NCBI GenBank assembly: GCA_937951615.1 | Contig: CALFBH010000016.1 | Span: forward strand, 1 to 64,000 | From: an uncultured Saprospiraceae bacterium | Lineage (GTDB): Bacteria; Bacteroidota; Bacteroidia; Chitinophagales; Saprospiraceae | Length of the DNA: 64,000 nt | Direction of reading: 5' to 3' | In this document: positions 1-7,718 of the stretch, one piece after another | How the letters are laid out: each line of letters opens with the position of its first letter | Position numbering within the stretch: the stretch's first letter is position 1 | Program-made: the position numbers and the translations under genes | Notes under the pieces: generated by a model | Told to the model about the DNA's origin: nothing | Database searches by the model: none | What the model saw: only the letters and a program-made list of their open reading frames with translations

Positions 1-317
1 ACCTGCTCAACGGCTTTTTGACACAGATTTTCCAGACCTCTTTGAGTTCCTTTGTCAAAATGTGACAGGCTTTAAAGAACCTCGTAAAAGGAGGGCTAAG
101 CTACTGAATAACAGTAGTTGTCCAGCCTTAGACGGGTAGCCAGAAAAAAAAACAAAACACTGGTTATGAACCGTTTAGCGTCTCGCTTCCCGCCTCTGGC
201 TTCTCGCTTCCAAAGTCTAGTAAACAACAGATTATCCAAAAAGATGGGCAGAAAGATGGGCAGAAATGAAAGTTTTACGACTCCCACTTCTGCCAATTTC
301 TATTTACATAGGAATTC
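1..317. other. Left-edge intergenic stretch, no assignable gene
   Basis: No gene could be assigned. A plus-strand frame is open from base 2 to a TAG at 137-139 and could be the last 45 codons of a gene starting outside the window, but a second plus frame is also open to a stop near 62, so the choice is arbitrary. Bases 178-215 carry a pyrimidine-rich CTCGCTTC/CTGGCTTC micro-repeat and 244-267 a doubled AGATGGGCAGAA, both of the low-complexity type seen elsewhere between genes here. Confidence 0.4.
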
Positions 318-1682
318 CTATTCTTCCCGCGTCGCCTGTAGCGCGTACCAATCAATTTTTCTCGACAAGTACATCACTGTTGCCAAAACCACAAACAAAC
401 CAAGGCTACCGACCAGTAAAGTGTAATCTTGCAATTGGAGAATCACATAAACGAAGCCATACAAGATGACCAGTATCGCTGCAATGATGCCTGTCAATCG
501 AATATTTTTGAAAATGCTGTGGGCATACATCACAATCAAACCAATAATAGCTGAACTAGAAATCAGATAAGCCCATTGAAAAGGAAGGTGCTCGGAAAGC
601 GCGATGAGCAGCGTATAAAAAATACACAAAGCCAGCCCGACCATAATATATTGTATCGGATGGATGCGGACATTATTCATAATCTGCGCAAAGAAGAAAA
701 GCATAAAAGTCAGCGTGATGAAAAGTGAGGCATATTTTGCCGAGCGCATACTTTTCTGATATTCGCCTGCTGGCACAATGAGGTTCACGCCAAAAGCCGA
801 CTCATAAATGCCTTTCATCGAGCCTCTGAAACTTTGTGGATAAGTACGATTGAGGTGCAGGACATTCCATTGTGCCGTGAAGCCTTGGGGTGTTATTTCG
901 CGCTCGTCGGGCAGAAATGCCCCATCAAAACTGGGGTCTTGCCAACTGGAATTGAGGCTGACGGCTGTGTTTTTGCCCAATGGAATAAAGCGGAGTTGGG
1001 AACTGCCATTGAAGTCGAGCAGCACCTCGAATGTCCAACTTTCATCTGCTTCTTTGGCTGGACCGACAGGCACTCTGGTACTCATGCCCGTGCCGATGAC
1101 TTCATTGGTTTCTATGCCAGGATTGAAGGGATGCTGACTGCCATTCCAATTTACTTGTACATTATTCTGGATGCTTCGCATATCGGATAAGCCGAGCGAC
1201 ACAAAAGCTTCTTCCCACATCACATCTTTTTCTTTGATGTTCCAGACCTCAAAATCGGGCATCGCAAAATTTCCCGCAAGGGTGACTTTACTATTATACA
1301 CCACGACTTCATAAATGCCGCGATAGCGTTTTTCAGGAATGACATCGCCATTGACCTGTAATTCATTGGGTAGAAAATGGGCATAATTGCGAATGGGTTC
1401 GAGGCGATACTTATCGTTTTTGGCATCTTCGACTACTTTTACGTAAGTATAATAAGGAATCGTCAACACCAGCCCGTTCACTGTTTGCGCTTCTCCCCAC
1501 TTAGCACTGACTTCATTGATAGCGGCTGATTTTCGGTACTCCCGTTCGCGGATCAGATCACGCACCATCCCCACTGGAATGAGCAATATCAAAATGAGGA
1601 TACCAATGGTGAATAGACGTAAAGTAATCGAGGTTTTGAGCCAATGACTCGCTCGCTCGAAGAATGATGGATTATTGGACAT
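318..1682 (-). CDS. creD: CreD-like inner membrane protein
   Basis: 454-residue inner-membrane protein of the CreD (cell envelope integrity) family. It has one N-terminal membrane helix (about residues 20-42), a large periplasmic beta-rich domain (about 45-320) and a block of five to six helices at the C-terminus (about 325-450). The segment VRIHPIQYIMVGLALCIFYT just inside the C-terminal block is the family hallmark. Enterobacterial CreD belongs to the CreBC envelope-stress regulon; in Bacteroidota it is often found without CreBC, and neither creB nor creC is visible here. ATG start follows an A-rich run. A TTTGAGTTTGTATTTG array lies immediately upstream (1697-1731), probably within the promoter. 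Family assignment is firm; physiological role is inference. Confidence 0.9.
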   Translation of the reverse strand: MSNNPSFFERASHWLKTSITLRLFTIGILILILLIPVGMVRDLIREREYRKSAAINEVSAKWGEAQTVNGLVLTIPYYTYVKVVEDAKNDKYRLEPIRNYAHFLPNELQVNGDVIPEKRYRGIYEVVVYNSKVTLAGNFAMPDFEVWNIKEKDVMWEEAFVSLGLSDMRSIQNNVQVNWNGSQHPFNPGIETNEVIGTGMSTRVPVGPAKEADESWTFEVLLDFNGSSQLRFIPLGKNTAVSLNSSWQDPSFDGAFLPDEREITPQGFTAQWNVLHLNRTYPQSFRGSMKGIYESAFGVNLIVPAGEYQKSMRSAKYASLFITLTFMLFFFAQIMNNVRIHPIQYIMVGLALCIFYTLLIALSEHLPFQWAYLISSSAIIGLIVMYAHSIFKNIRLTGIIAAILVILYGFVYVILQLQDYTLLVGSLGLFVVLATVMYLSRKIDWYALQATREE

Positions 1683-1696
1683 AGTTTTTGTTTTTA

Positions 1697-1731
1697 AAAT
1701 TCAAATGCAAAATACAAATACAAACTCAAAT
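1697..1731. repeat. AAATTCAAA/CAAACTCAAA intergenic array upstream of creD
   Basis: Degenerate array of AAATTCAAA, AATACAAA and CAAACTCAAA words. The same vocabulary occurs upstream of gldF, mnmG, polA and the Nramp gene and downstream of the CMD gene. Read in the creD sense strand it supplies TTG and TATTTTG words resembling -33 and -7 boxes. Confidence 0.6.
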
Positions 1732-1858
1732 GGGATATTAGACAGTTGATTTCATTTCGACGACGCTCAATACAGGCGGCTTCGCTCGATCAACTGATAA
1801 CAAAAGTCTATAATTTGCGGATATTTCACCTCGCTATTCTACTAAATGGTGGGAAGAT

Positions 1859-1896
1859 TTGAGTATTTGTAGGTATTCGGGTAGGATTCGTTTTAG
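1859..1896. repeat. 38-bp direct repeat, copy 1
   Basis: Matches 3422-3459 in the same orientation at 34 of 38 positions (starts TTGAGTATTTGTA, ends GGGTAGGATTCGTTTTAG); weaker similarity extends about 15 bp to the left (AAATGG...). The two copies bracket the three tiny ORFs and the LytTR gene. Confidence 0.7.
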
Positions 1897-1910
1897 GGAG
1901 TTATAGATAA

Positions 1911-1952
1911 AAAGCTCTCTGAAGTGTTTTTCACAACACAACAAAGAGCTTT
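1911..1952 (-). terminator. Rho-independent terminator of the tiny-ORF operon
   Basis: On the minus strand AAAGCTCT pairs with AGAGCTTT (8-bp perfect stem, arms 1945-1952 and 1911-1918), with an inner GTG/CAC helix, and runs into TTTTTAT. It lies 13 nt after the stop of the last tiny ORF, in the correct orientation. Confidence 0.75.
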
Positions 1953-1964
1953 GGAAAACCTTAT

Positions 1965-2075
1965 CTAAGGCTTTTTAACAGGCTTAGGTTTTGGAGGATT
2001 ATTTCCTCTACCTCCACCAGAAGGTTTACCTGTTGTACTTGGAGCATTAGCTGGTTTTTTAGGCGATTTACTCAT
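1965..2075 (-). CDS. Tiny hydrophilic Pro/Lys/Gly-rich protein (36 aa)
   Basis: 36-residue ORF MSKSPKKPANAP...PKPKPVKKP with no hydrophobic segment and low complexity (Pro, Lys, Gly, Asn). Evidence that it is translated: the ATG lies 6 nt after a TAAAATTT box also found before the next two tiny ORFs, and a terminator follows the stop. It is the third gene of a three-gene mini-operon. Function unknown; probably intrinsically disordered. It could be spurious, but the conserved leader argues otherwise. Confidence 0.55.
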   Translation of the reverse strand: MSKSPKKPANAPSTTGKPSGGGRGNNPPKPKPVKKP

Positions 2076-2174
2076 AATAATAAATTTTAAAGGTTAAAAA
2101 TATAATTCTAAAAATCGACTTCCACGCAGGATAACAGACCAACATGGAAGTCAGGTCATCTTACAAATTGTAGT

Positions 2175-2324
2175 CTATTTGTCTGTATCTTGCCAATCGT
2201 CGGGCCTGTCATCATCCTCTCTTGCTTGCCAGTAAACATCGTTGTTCGGATTCAACTGGTTTGCACGATTGTCTGTATCGGCTTGATCCTGCTGAGTGTC
2301 CTTATTTTTATCATCAATTTTCAT
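2175..2324 (-). CDS. Tiny acidic protein with NQLNPN motif (49 aa)
   Basis: 49-residue ORF beginning MKIDDKNKDTQQDQ with a central NRANQLNPNNDVYWQARED and an acidic tail ending DTDK. The NRxxQLNPN core is shared with the neighbouring ORF at 2354-2491. My recollection is that short Bacteroidota proteins with QxNPNNxxYWxSRG-type motifs are common and uncharacterised; this was not checked by search. The TAAAATTT box is 6 nt before the ATG. No signal peptide, no cysteines. Confidence 0.6.
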   Translation of the reverse strand: MKIDDKNKDTQQDQADTDNRANQLNPNNDVYWQAREDDDRPDDWQDTDK

Positions 2325-2353
2325 AATGCTAAATTTTAGACGCGTGAAATAAT

Positions 2354-2491
2354 TTATGAATTTTGTTTTTGATTCGGGTTGAGTTGTTTGCCTCTATTCC
2401 CGTTTCGTTTGTCCCAAATGACATTGGTGTCTTTGGTTCCTTTGTTCGGATTTTTAATATCCGCTGGATTGTTTTTGACTTTCTTTTTCAT
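2354..2491 (-). CDS. Tiny basic protein with NxxQLNPN motif (45 aa)
   Basis: 45-residue, Lys/Asn-rich ORF (MKKKVKNNPADIKNPNKGTK...) ending QLNPNQKQNS. The frame is open further upstream to 2590, but the ATG at 2491 is preferred: it follows an A-rich segment and lies 9 nt after the same TAAAATTT box as the two other tiny ORFs. Shares NR(G/A)(K/N)QLNPN with the 2175-2324 product. First gene of the mini-operon. Function unknown. Confidence 0.6.
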   Translation of the reverse strand: MKKKVKNNPADIKNPNKGTKDTNVIWDKRNGNRGKQLNPNQKQNS

Positions 2492-2602
2492 AAGAATTTC
2501 AAATTTTAGTGAATCTCTACTCTGTTCTGGATTTTCGAGAAATAACTCCTGTTGGTTGCAACTAACACTGCAAAAGTCAATCAAAAACAATTCACATACA
2601 AT

Positions 2603-2660
2603 TGAGAAAACCTAAAAACCTGAAACCTAAACCTGAAAACCTGAAATACGCGACTCAAAT
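2603..2660. repeat. AACCTGAAA/AACCTAAA micro-repeat
   Basis: About six degenerate copies of AACCTAAA or AACCTGAAA between the LytTR gene and the tiny-ORF operon. No gene or hairpin seen in it. One of several unrelated low-complexity intergenic arrays in this window. Confidence 0.6.
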
Positions 2661-2661
2661 C

Positions 2662-3276
2662 CTAAAAAGTCAATGTTTCTAATTCTCTTTTTAGGTCTTT
2701 TATTTTGTCTTCAGACAGTTTAATTTTTTCACTATCATTCATAATTGAATAATAATTATACTTGTAGCCACTATGATAATATTTTTCTCGAACAATTTTT
2801 TGAACATAATGACAATTCAAAATGGAACTCTTGGTTTTGAAAAAAGATACTGATTCCCCTTTATTTAACAACCCATAAAGATCTGTTAGGCTTAGATTTG
2901 GTTTTATTACCTCTCCTGTTGTCATTTTTAAAAAGCATGTCCTGTCTTTTATATCAACATACATAATTTCGGATGGGCGCAAATAGACACTCCCTTCTTT
3001 TATAGGAATTTCATATTTTTTAGCGTTATAATTATTAGGGCTTATTTCTTCAAAACTCTCGATGTGAAAATCTTCATCATCTGTACTGGTTTCATAAAGT
3101 ATTTCTTCTCGAGGCATACTCATTGCTTTTGGATCTTCCTCTTCCAGAGCTTTTAACAAGTCCTCTGCTGCATCCTCATTATAAGAGAAGAAAACAACGA
3201 TACCAACAACCCCCAAAACAATTATGAGGCTTAACGTTCTTAATACATTGAAAATAAATTTGAAAAGTGCTTTCAT
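2662..3276 (-). CDS. Membrane-anchored LytTR-domain protein
   Basis: 204 residues. One N-terminal membrane helix (about 10-31, LRTLSLIIVLGVVGIVVFF), an acidic linker (about 35-85), then a LytTR-like DNA-binding fold (about 90-195): YLRPSEIMYVDIKDRTCFLKMT is the first strand pair, FFKTKSSILNCHYVQKI corresponds to the usual F-x-R-x-H-K-S-x-x-V-N element, and KIKLSEDKIKDLKREL to the C-terminal helix. LytTR domains normally sit behind response-regulator receivers; here the domain is tethered directly to the membrane with no receiver. Likely a transcription regulator acting at the membrane; targets unknown. Several canonical basic DNA-contact residues look replaced, so DNA binding is not certain. 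Confidence 0.7.
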   Translation of the reverse strand: MKALFKFIFNVLRTLSLIIVLGVVGIVVFFSYNEDAAEDLLKALEEEDPKAMSMPREEILYETSTDDEDFHIESFEEISPNNYNAKKYEIPIKEGSVYLRPSEIMYVDIKDRTCFLKMTTGEVIKPNLSLTDLYGLLNKGESVSFFKTKSSILNCHYVQKIVREKYYHSGYKYNYYSIMNDSEKIKLSEDKIKDLKRELETLTF

Positions 3277-3421
3277 TTTTATGGCGTTTAAGTCATGTGA
3301 ATAATTCGTTTACAGAAGCTAATTTACAAACCTTCCAGCTAAAACCCTACATTTAAACATATTCAAAGTTAAGCAATAAATTAAGTAATGGTTTGCAGGC
3401 TTTATCAAATGGTAGAATGAA

Positions 3422-3459
3422 TTGAGTATTTGTAAGGTTTTGGGTAGGATTCGTTTTAG
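3422..3459. repeat. 38-bp direct repeat, copy 2
   Basis: Second copy of the repeat at 1859-1896, lying just after the stop of the minus-strand gene 3472-4065. See copy 1. Confidence 0.7.
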
Positions 3460-3471
3460 CAACGATTCATG

Positions 3472-4065
3472 CTAGAAAATAGACAAGACCAAAATAACAA
3501 AAACCAAAATTGCAGCAATCATCACAAAAATAATAAAACGGATACGGTAGCGATAAATATCGTACAACACCTCCACCACTTCCCTCCATTCCAAATTTTT
3601 GACACGAGCTTCTCTGCCCATCACCAGGTATTTTTTACTGCCTTCGCGCCAGCGGTCTCCGTGCTTTTTCAGAATAAAGAAATCGCCATTGATAAATGCT
3701 TTTTCATACAAGGAGTAGTTGGTCGCTGTTTGTAGGGTAATCATATTGGAGCTGTGTTTTTCCAGTCTGGCCCAGTTGCCTTTTTCTACATTGCCATTGA
3801 TAGAAAAAATATATTCGGCTCCTTTGCCTTCACTCTGGGGTTTGATGCCGTGCGGATTCAAAATATGTAAAATAACATCCAATAAAGCATCATCGTCATT
3901 CACTTCGCGCCAGGGTTTTTCAGTGTAATATTCTTCTTCATACAAATCTTCACTGTACGGAATAATTTTCGGTAGGATGAAGTCAATGTACTTATCCAGT
4001 TCCTCATAATCCGGTAACTCCGAGCGCATCGGGCCAAAGAGAAATTCTATGTAAGGTATGTTCAC
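3472..4065 (-). CDS. Hypothetical protein with C-terminal membrane anchor
   Basis: 197 residues, not recognised. Soluble acidic N-terminal part rich in Asp/Glu/Tyr (LPDYEELDKY...), a central beta-rich stretch with two Trp-containing strands, and one strongly hydrophobic C-terminal helix (about 173-195, FIIFVMIAAILVFVILVLSIF) preceded by Arg/Tyr. The topology is that of a tail-anchored cytoplasmic protein. The first codon is GTG preceded by a CA-rich stretch; the next in-frame ATG is residue 13, so the start is uncertain. Monocistronic as far as visible. Confidence 0.65.
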   Translation of the reverse strand: MNIPYIEFLFGPMRSELPDYEELDKYIDFILPKIIPYSEDLYEEEYYTEKPWREVNDDDALLDVILHILNPHGIKPQSEGKGAEYIFSINGNVEKGNWARLEKHSSNMITLQTATNYSLYEKAFINGDFFILKKHGDRWREGSKKYLVMGREARVKNLEWREVVEVLYDIYRYRIRFIIFVMIAAILVFVILVLSIF

Positions 4066-4169
4066 TGTTGATTGGTTGATTAAGTCTAATATCGTAAATT
4101 AACAACAATTTATTAAAGTTACAAGCAGATTTTATCCTTTTCTGCAATCGCCATATCATATAGATTAAG

Positions 4170-4177
4170 TACTTTTG
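4170..4177 (+). promoter_or_regulatory. Putative fabG promoter -7 box
   Basis: TACTTTTG is a perfect match to the Bacteroidota -7 consensus TAnnTTTG, 120 nt before the fabG ATG. No clear TTG at the -33 position, so moderate confidence. Confidence 0.45.
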
Positions 4178-4297
4178 TGGAATTGCAATGAATAAATGCG
4201 TGAATGATAGAATGAGTAAATAATTTTATCATCCATTCATATACTCATTTCCCAAAGACAGAAAAGCACTTTACACAGACCATACTTACTACGGACT

Positions 4298-5044
4298 ATG
4301 AAACAATTAGAAGGAAAAATTGCACTGGTGACGGGCGCATCAAGAGGCATTGGACGGGCTATTGCCAAAAGATTTGCAGAAGAAGGCGCACACGTAGCCT
4401 TTACTTATTTGTCTTCGGAAGAAAAAGCAAAACAACTAGAAGCAGAACTGACTGCCCTTGGTGGTTCGGCGAAAGCCTATCGCTCCGATGCTGGTTCTTT
4501 TGAGCAGGCTGTCGCATTGGCGGAAGCAGTATTCAAAGACTACGGGCAAATTGATATTCTGGTCAATAATGCAGGTATTACCCGCGACAATCTACTACTT
4601 CGCATGAGTGAAGAGCAATGGGATCAAGTGATTGGCACCAATTTGAAATCAGTATTCAATCTGACCAAAAGTGTGCTAAGACCCATGTTGAAAAAACGGG
4701 CAGGCTCGATTATCAACATCACTTCAATTGTTGGTATCACAGGAAATGCAGGTCAGTCCAATTATGCCGCTTCCAAATCTGGTGTCATTGGTTTCACCAA
4801 ATCTATCGCACAGGAAATTGGCTCGCGGAATATCCGTTGCAATGCCATCGCACCAGGCTTTATAGAAACAGAAATGACACAAGGCTTAGGTGATGATCTA
4901 AAAAAAGCGTTCACCGATAATATCCCGCTCAAACGCGCAGGACAGGTCAATGATGTAGCAGACGCCGTTGTGTTTCTGGCTTCCGATAAATCAACTTATA
5001 TCACCGGACAAACCCTAAGTGTGTGTGGAGGAATGAATAAATAA
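4298..5044 (+). CDS. fabG: 3-oxoacyl-ACP reductase FabG
   Basis: 248-residue classical SDR that reduces 3-oxoacyl-ACP to 3-hydroxyacyl-ACP with NADPH in fatty-acid elongation (cytosol). The Rossmann motif TGASRGIGRAIA is at residues 12-23, NNAG at about 90, the catalytic Ser in NITSIVG and the YAASK Tyr/Lys pair follow at about 140-160, and the FabG-like ending ITGQTLSVCGGM is present. Length is exactly that of the family. The start is supported by an A-rich leader. It is followed by gldF after 96 nt, so co-transcription is possible but not required. FabG paralogues exist, so the assignment as the main housekeeping copy is likely rather than proven. Confidence 0.93.
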   Translation: MKQLEGKIALVTGASRGIGRAIAKRFAEEGAHVAFTYLSSEEKAKQLEAELTALGGSAKAYRSDAGSFEQAVALAEAVFKDYGQIDILVNNAGITRDNLLLRMSEEQWDQVIGTNLKSVFNLTKSVLRPMLKKRAGSIINITSIVGITGNAGQSNYAASKSGVIGFTKSIAQEIGSRNIRCNAIAPGFIETEMTQGLGDDLKKAFTDNIPLKRAGQVNDVADAVVFLASDKSTYITGQTLSVCGGMNK

Positions 5045-5085
5045 ATTCAAATTCAACCGCCAAATTCAAATTCAAATACCAAAAT
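5045..5085. repeat. AAATTCAAATTCAA array upstream of gldF
   Basis: Four AAATTCAA words between fabG and gldF, followed by TTTGGAATTTGGAG at 5100-5113, a partial reverse complement. Same family as the arrays before creD, mnmG, polA and the Nramp gene. Confidence 0.6.
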
Positions 5086-5140
5086 CGTACAGTTTTACGT
5101 TTGGAATTTGGAGTTTATTTTTTTGGAATTTAATTACCGA

Positions 5141-5872
5141 ATGTTAAGCATTTTAAAAAAAGAAATCAACCTATTTTTCAGTTCTCTGATTGGCTACATT
5201 GCCATCGGGGTTTTTCTGCTGCTCACCGGACTGGTGATGTGGGTATTCCCGCAGAGTAGTGTACTGGATTATGGATTTGCAACGATGGACGGCTTTTTTA
5301 TGGCTGCGCCCTATATTTTTATGATTCTCATTCCTGCTGTAACGATGCGCTCTTTTGCAGAAGAACAACAAACAGGAACGATAGAATTGCTGGTGACTCG
5401 CCCGCTGACTGATTTATCCATCATCATGGGCAAATTTTGGGCTTGTTTTATATTGGTCATTTTTGCCTTGTTGCCAACACTCTTGTATTTCTACACCATC
5501 AACCAACTCGGTGATCCTGTAGGCAATATAGATGCTGGTGGAGTCGCTGGTTCTTATATCGGATTGCTGTTTCTTGCCGGTGCATTTGTGGCGATTGGAT
5601 TATTTGCGTCCTCCATTACCCGCAATCAAATTGTAGCTTTTGTGCTTGCCGTGGTTTTGTGCCTGTTTTTATACGAAGCTTTTGGCGAATTGAGTCAGTT
5701 GCCCATATTTTTTGCAAAAGCAGATGATCTTGTCGATCAAATGGGCATTGGTTATCATTATAGTTCGATTAGTAAAGGAAAAATTGATTCCAGAGATGTC
5801 ATTTATTTCCTAAGTCTGATAGCGGCCTTCGTAGCAATGACAAAAGTCTCCCTGGAATCCAGAAAATGGTGA
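5141..5872 (+). CDS. gldF: Gliding-motility ABC transporter permease GldF
   Basis: 243 residues, the usual GldF length. ABC-2 type permease with six predicted membrane helices; N-terminus MLSILKKEINLFFSSLIGYI is typical. Contains the EEQQTGTIELLVTRPLTDLSIIMGK segment characteristic of this permease group. It forms the membrane part of the GldA-GldF-GldG ABC system required for Flavobacterium gliding; the ATPase GldA is not in the window. The frame is open upstream through a TTG at 5108, but the ATG at 5141 gives the family-consistent N-terminus. The last codons overlap an ATG of gldG (ATGGTGA), so the two are translationally coupled or nearly so. Confidence 0.9.
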   Translation: MLSILKKEINLFFSSLIGYIAIGVFLLLTGLVMWVFPQSSVLDYGFATMDGFFMAAPYIFMILIPAVTMRSFAEEQQTGTIELLVTRPLTDLSIIMGKFWACFILVIFALLPTLLYFYTINQLGDPVGNIDAGGVAGSYIGLLFLAGAFVAIGLFASSITRNQIVAFVLAVVLCLFLYEAFGELSQLPIFFAKADDLVDQMGIGYHYSSISKGKIDSRDVIYFLSLIAAFVAMTKVSLESRKW

Positions 5873-5884
5873 TTCAGAAGAGAG

Positions 5885-5925
5885 ACATCAACACAACAAC
5901 ACATCAACACCCCAACACATACAAT
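5885..5925 (+). repeat. CAACAC/CATCAACAC leader array before gldG
   Basis: ACATCAACACAACAACACAT and following CA-only words run without a single G up to the probable gldG ATG at 5926. Related arrays occur at 9756-9768, 10800-10842 (reverse orientation), 11811-11869, 41429-41470 and 43767-43800. Confidence 0.75.
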
Positions 5926-7632
5926 ATGGCAAAGAAGCAACATACACGCAGACAATCTTTATTTCAACTAGGCTTATTCCTCGGGATACTCATCTTCTTG
6001 AATATCCTGGCGAATGCCTTCTATGGGCATATTGACTTGACAGAAGACAAGCGATTCACCCTCACGCCTGCGACCAAACAACAGATCAAAGAACTGGATG
6101 ATATTGTGTATATCGAATCCTTTCTCGAAGGCGATTTCCCATCAGGCTTCAAGCGTTTGCAAACAGCTTTAGGCGATTTATTGAATGACTTCAAATCTAT
6201 GTCTGGTTATGTCGAATGCCAGTTTACCAACCCCTCCGAAGGTACTGTGGAGGAGATTAATGCCATGCGGGAAGAACTGAAAAACATGGGCATTTTCCCT
6301 GTCAATTTACAAGTAAAAGATACGGAAGAATACTCTGAAAAACTGATTTTCCCAGCCGTATTGGTGCGATATAAAGGGCGTGGTATTCCCATCAATGTTT
6401 TAGAAAATAATACTGCTGGAACACCGCCCGAAGTCGTTCTCAACAACTCCATCAGTCTATTGGAATACAAACTCACCAATGCCATTCAAAAATTAAAAAC
6501 CCTGCACCGACCGAAGATCGCGATAACGGAAGGACATGGAGAACTGAAACCTTACGAAACGGCTGATTTTGATGCTGCCCTACAACAATATTATGAAGTA
6601 GAACGCATCCACCTGGACAGCTTCACCATGATTCCACCAGAATTTAAACTGGTCATCATGCCCAAGCCACGCCAGGAGTTTAGCGATAAAGACAAATTTA
6701 AAATTGACCAGTTTGTGATGAATGGTGGGCGTATGATTTGGCTCATTGATCGACTCAGCGCCGAGCTGGACAGTATGCGGGTTCGGTCGCCTTATATTCC
6801 ATTTGATTATCCACTGAATCTGGACGATATTTTGTTTAAATATGGGGTACGGATACAGCCGAATATGGTGCTGGATATCCGATGCAGTCGGATTCCGCTG
6901 CAAGTCGGACAAATGGGCAATGCACCTCAATACGACCTGCGTCCCTGGTATTATAACCCGATTATTTTTCCGAAAATGGATGACGCACATCCCATTGTGA
7001 AAAATCTTGACGGCATCGACTTCTCTTTTGTGTCTTCTATTGATACCATAAAAACCAAAACGCCAGTCAAAAAGACGGTTTTGCTGACTTCTTCTGATAA
7101 AAGTCGTTTGCAATTTTCACCCGCTCGCCTCAGTTTTGAAATTGCTCGTTATAAACCAGAATTAGAGAAATTTGATAAGCCGAACCAGCCTGTAGCTGTA
7201 TTGCTGGAAGGCGAGTTTCCTTCTTTATATGAAAATAGAGTAACAGACGGCATGACTGCCATGCTCGACCAGCTAGGTCAGCCTTTTAAAGCCACTAGTC
7301 GTTCTACAAAAATGATCGTGATTGCCGATGGAGATGTCGTTAAAAACCCTATTGATACCAAAGAAAATAAAATTCTGCCCCTTGGTCTCAATCGCTACGA
7401 AAAGTACACTTTTGCCAATAAAGACTTCCTGCTCAATGCCGTTGAATATCTGCTGGACACCGATGGCGTCATCGCTTCACGTTCCAAAGAAGTCAAGTTG
7501 CGTCTATTGAATAAATCCAAAGCCAAAGCAGAAAAAACCAAGTGGCAAATGTTGAACATTGTCCTGCCGCTTGTCTTGTTGTTTTTGTTTGCTTTAGGGT
7601 TTAATTTTATGAGAAGGCGACGGTATGCTTAA
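5926..7632 (+). CDS. gldG: Gliding-motility ABC system protein GldG
   Basis: 568 residues from this ATG. One N-terminal membrane helix (about 14-36), a long periplasmic region carrying the Gldg ABC-transport domain (KPKIAITEGHGELKPYE... and the following beta-alpha units), and one C-terminal helix followed by RRRRYA. Partner of GldF in the gliding-motility ABC system. An earlier ATG at 5866 overlapping the gldF stop would add 20 residues encoded by the CAACAC array ([13 protein letters not shown]), which looks like translated leader rather than protein; MAKKQHTRRQ is preferred. The DUF4340 gene that commonly follows is 4.2 kb downstream, beyond four accessory genes. Confidence 0.88.
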   Translation: MAKKQHTRRQSLFQLGLFLGILIFLNILANAFYGHIDLTEDKRFTLTPATKQQIKELDDIVYIESFLEGDFPSGFKRLQTALGDLLNDFKSMSGYVECQFTNPSEGTVEEINAMREELKNMGIFPVNLQVKDTEEYSEKLIFPAVLVRYKGRGIPINVLENNTAGTPPEVVLNNSISLLEYKLTNAIQKLKTLHRPKIAITEGHGELKPYETADFDAALQQYYEVERIHLDSFTMIPPEFKLVIMPKPRQEFSDKDKFKIDQFVMNGGRMIWLIDRLSAELDSMRVRSPYIPFDYPLNLDDILFKYGVRIQPNMVLDIRCSRIPLQVGQMGNAPQYDLRPWYYNPIIFPKMDDAHPIVKNLDGIDFSFVSSIDTIKTKTPVKKTVLLTSSDKSRLQFSPARLSFEIARYKPELEKFDKPNQPVAVLLEGEFPSLYENRVTDGMTAMLDQLGQPFKATSRSTKMIVIADGDVVKNPIDTKENKILPLGLNRYEKYTFANKDFLLNAVEYLLDTDGVIASRSKEVKLRLLNKSKAKAEKTKWQMLNIVLPLVLLFLFALGFNFMRRRRYA

Positions 7633-7718
7633 GTTGGGATTTATTTTAGTTTTATGGCGGATTTATTTCTATCCATAATCTTAAGTATACTCAGGATGCG
7701 TTTCGAATTTCTGCTTTC

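Noticed and set aside
1-139. Open frame at the left edge that might be the tail of a gene
   Set aside because: Two plus frames are open here and neither has a recognisable motif; cannot be assigned.
118-426. 102-codon plus-strand ORF overlapping creD
   Set aside because: Runs through micro-repeats and the antisense of the creD 3' end; low-complexity product, no family pattern.
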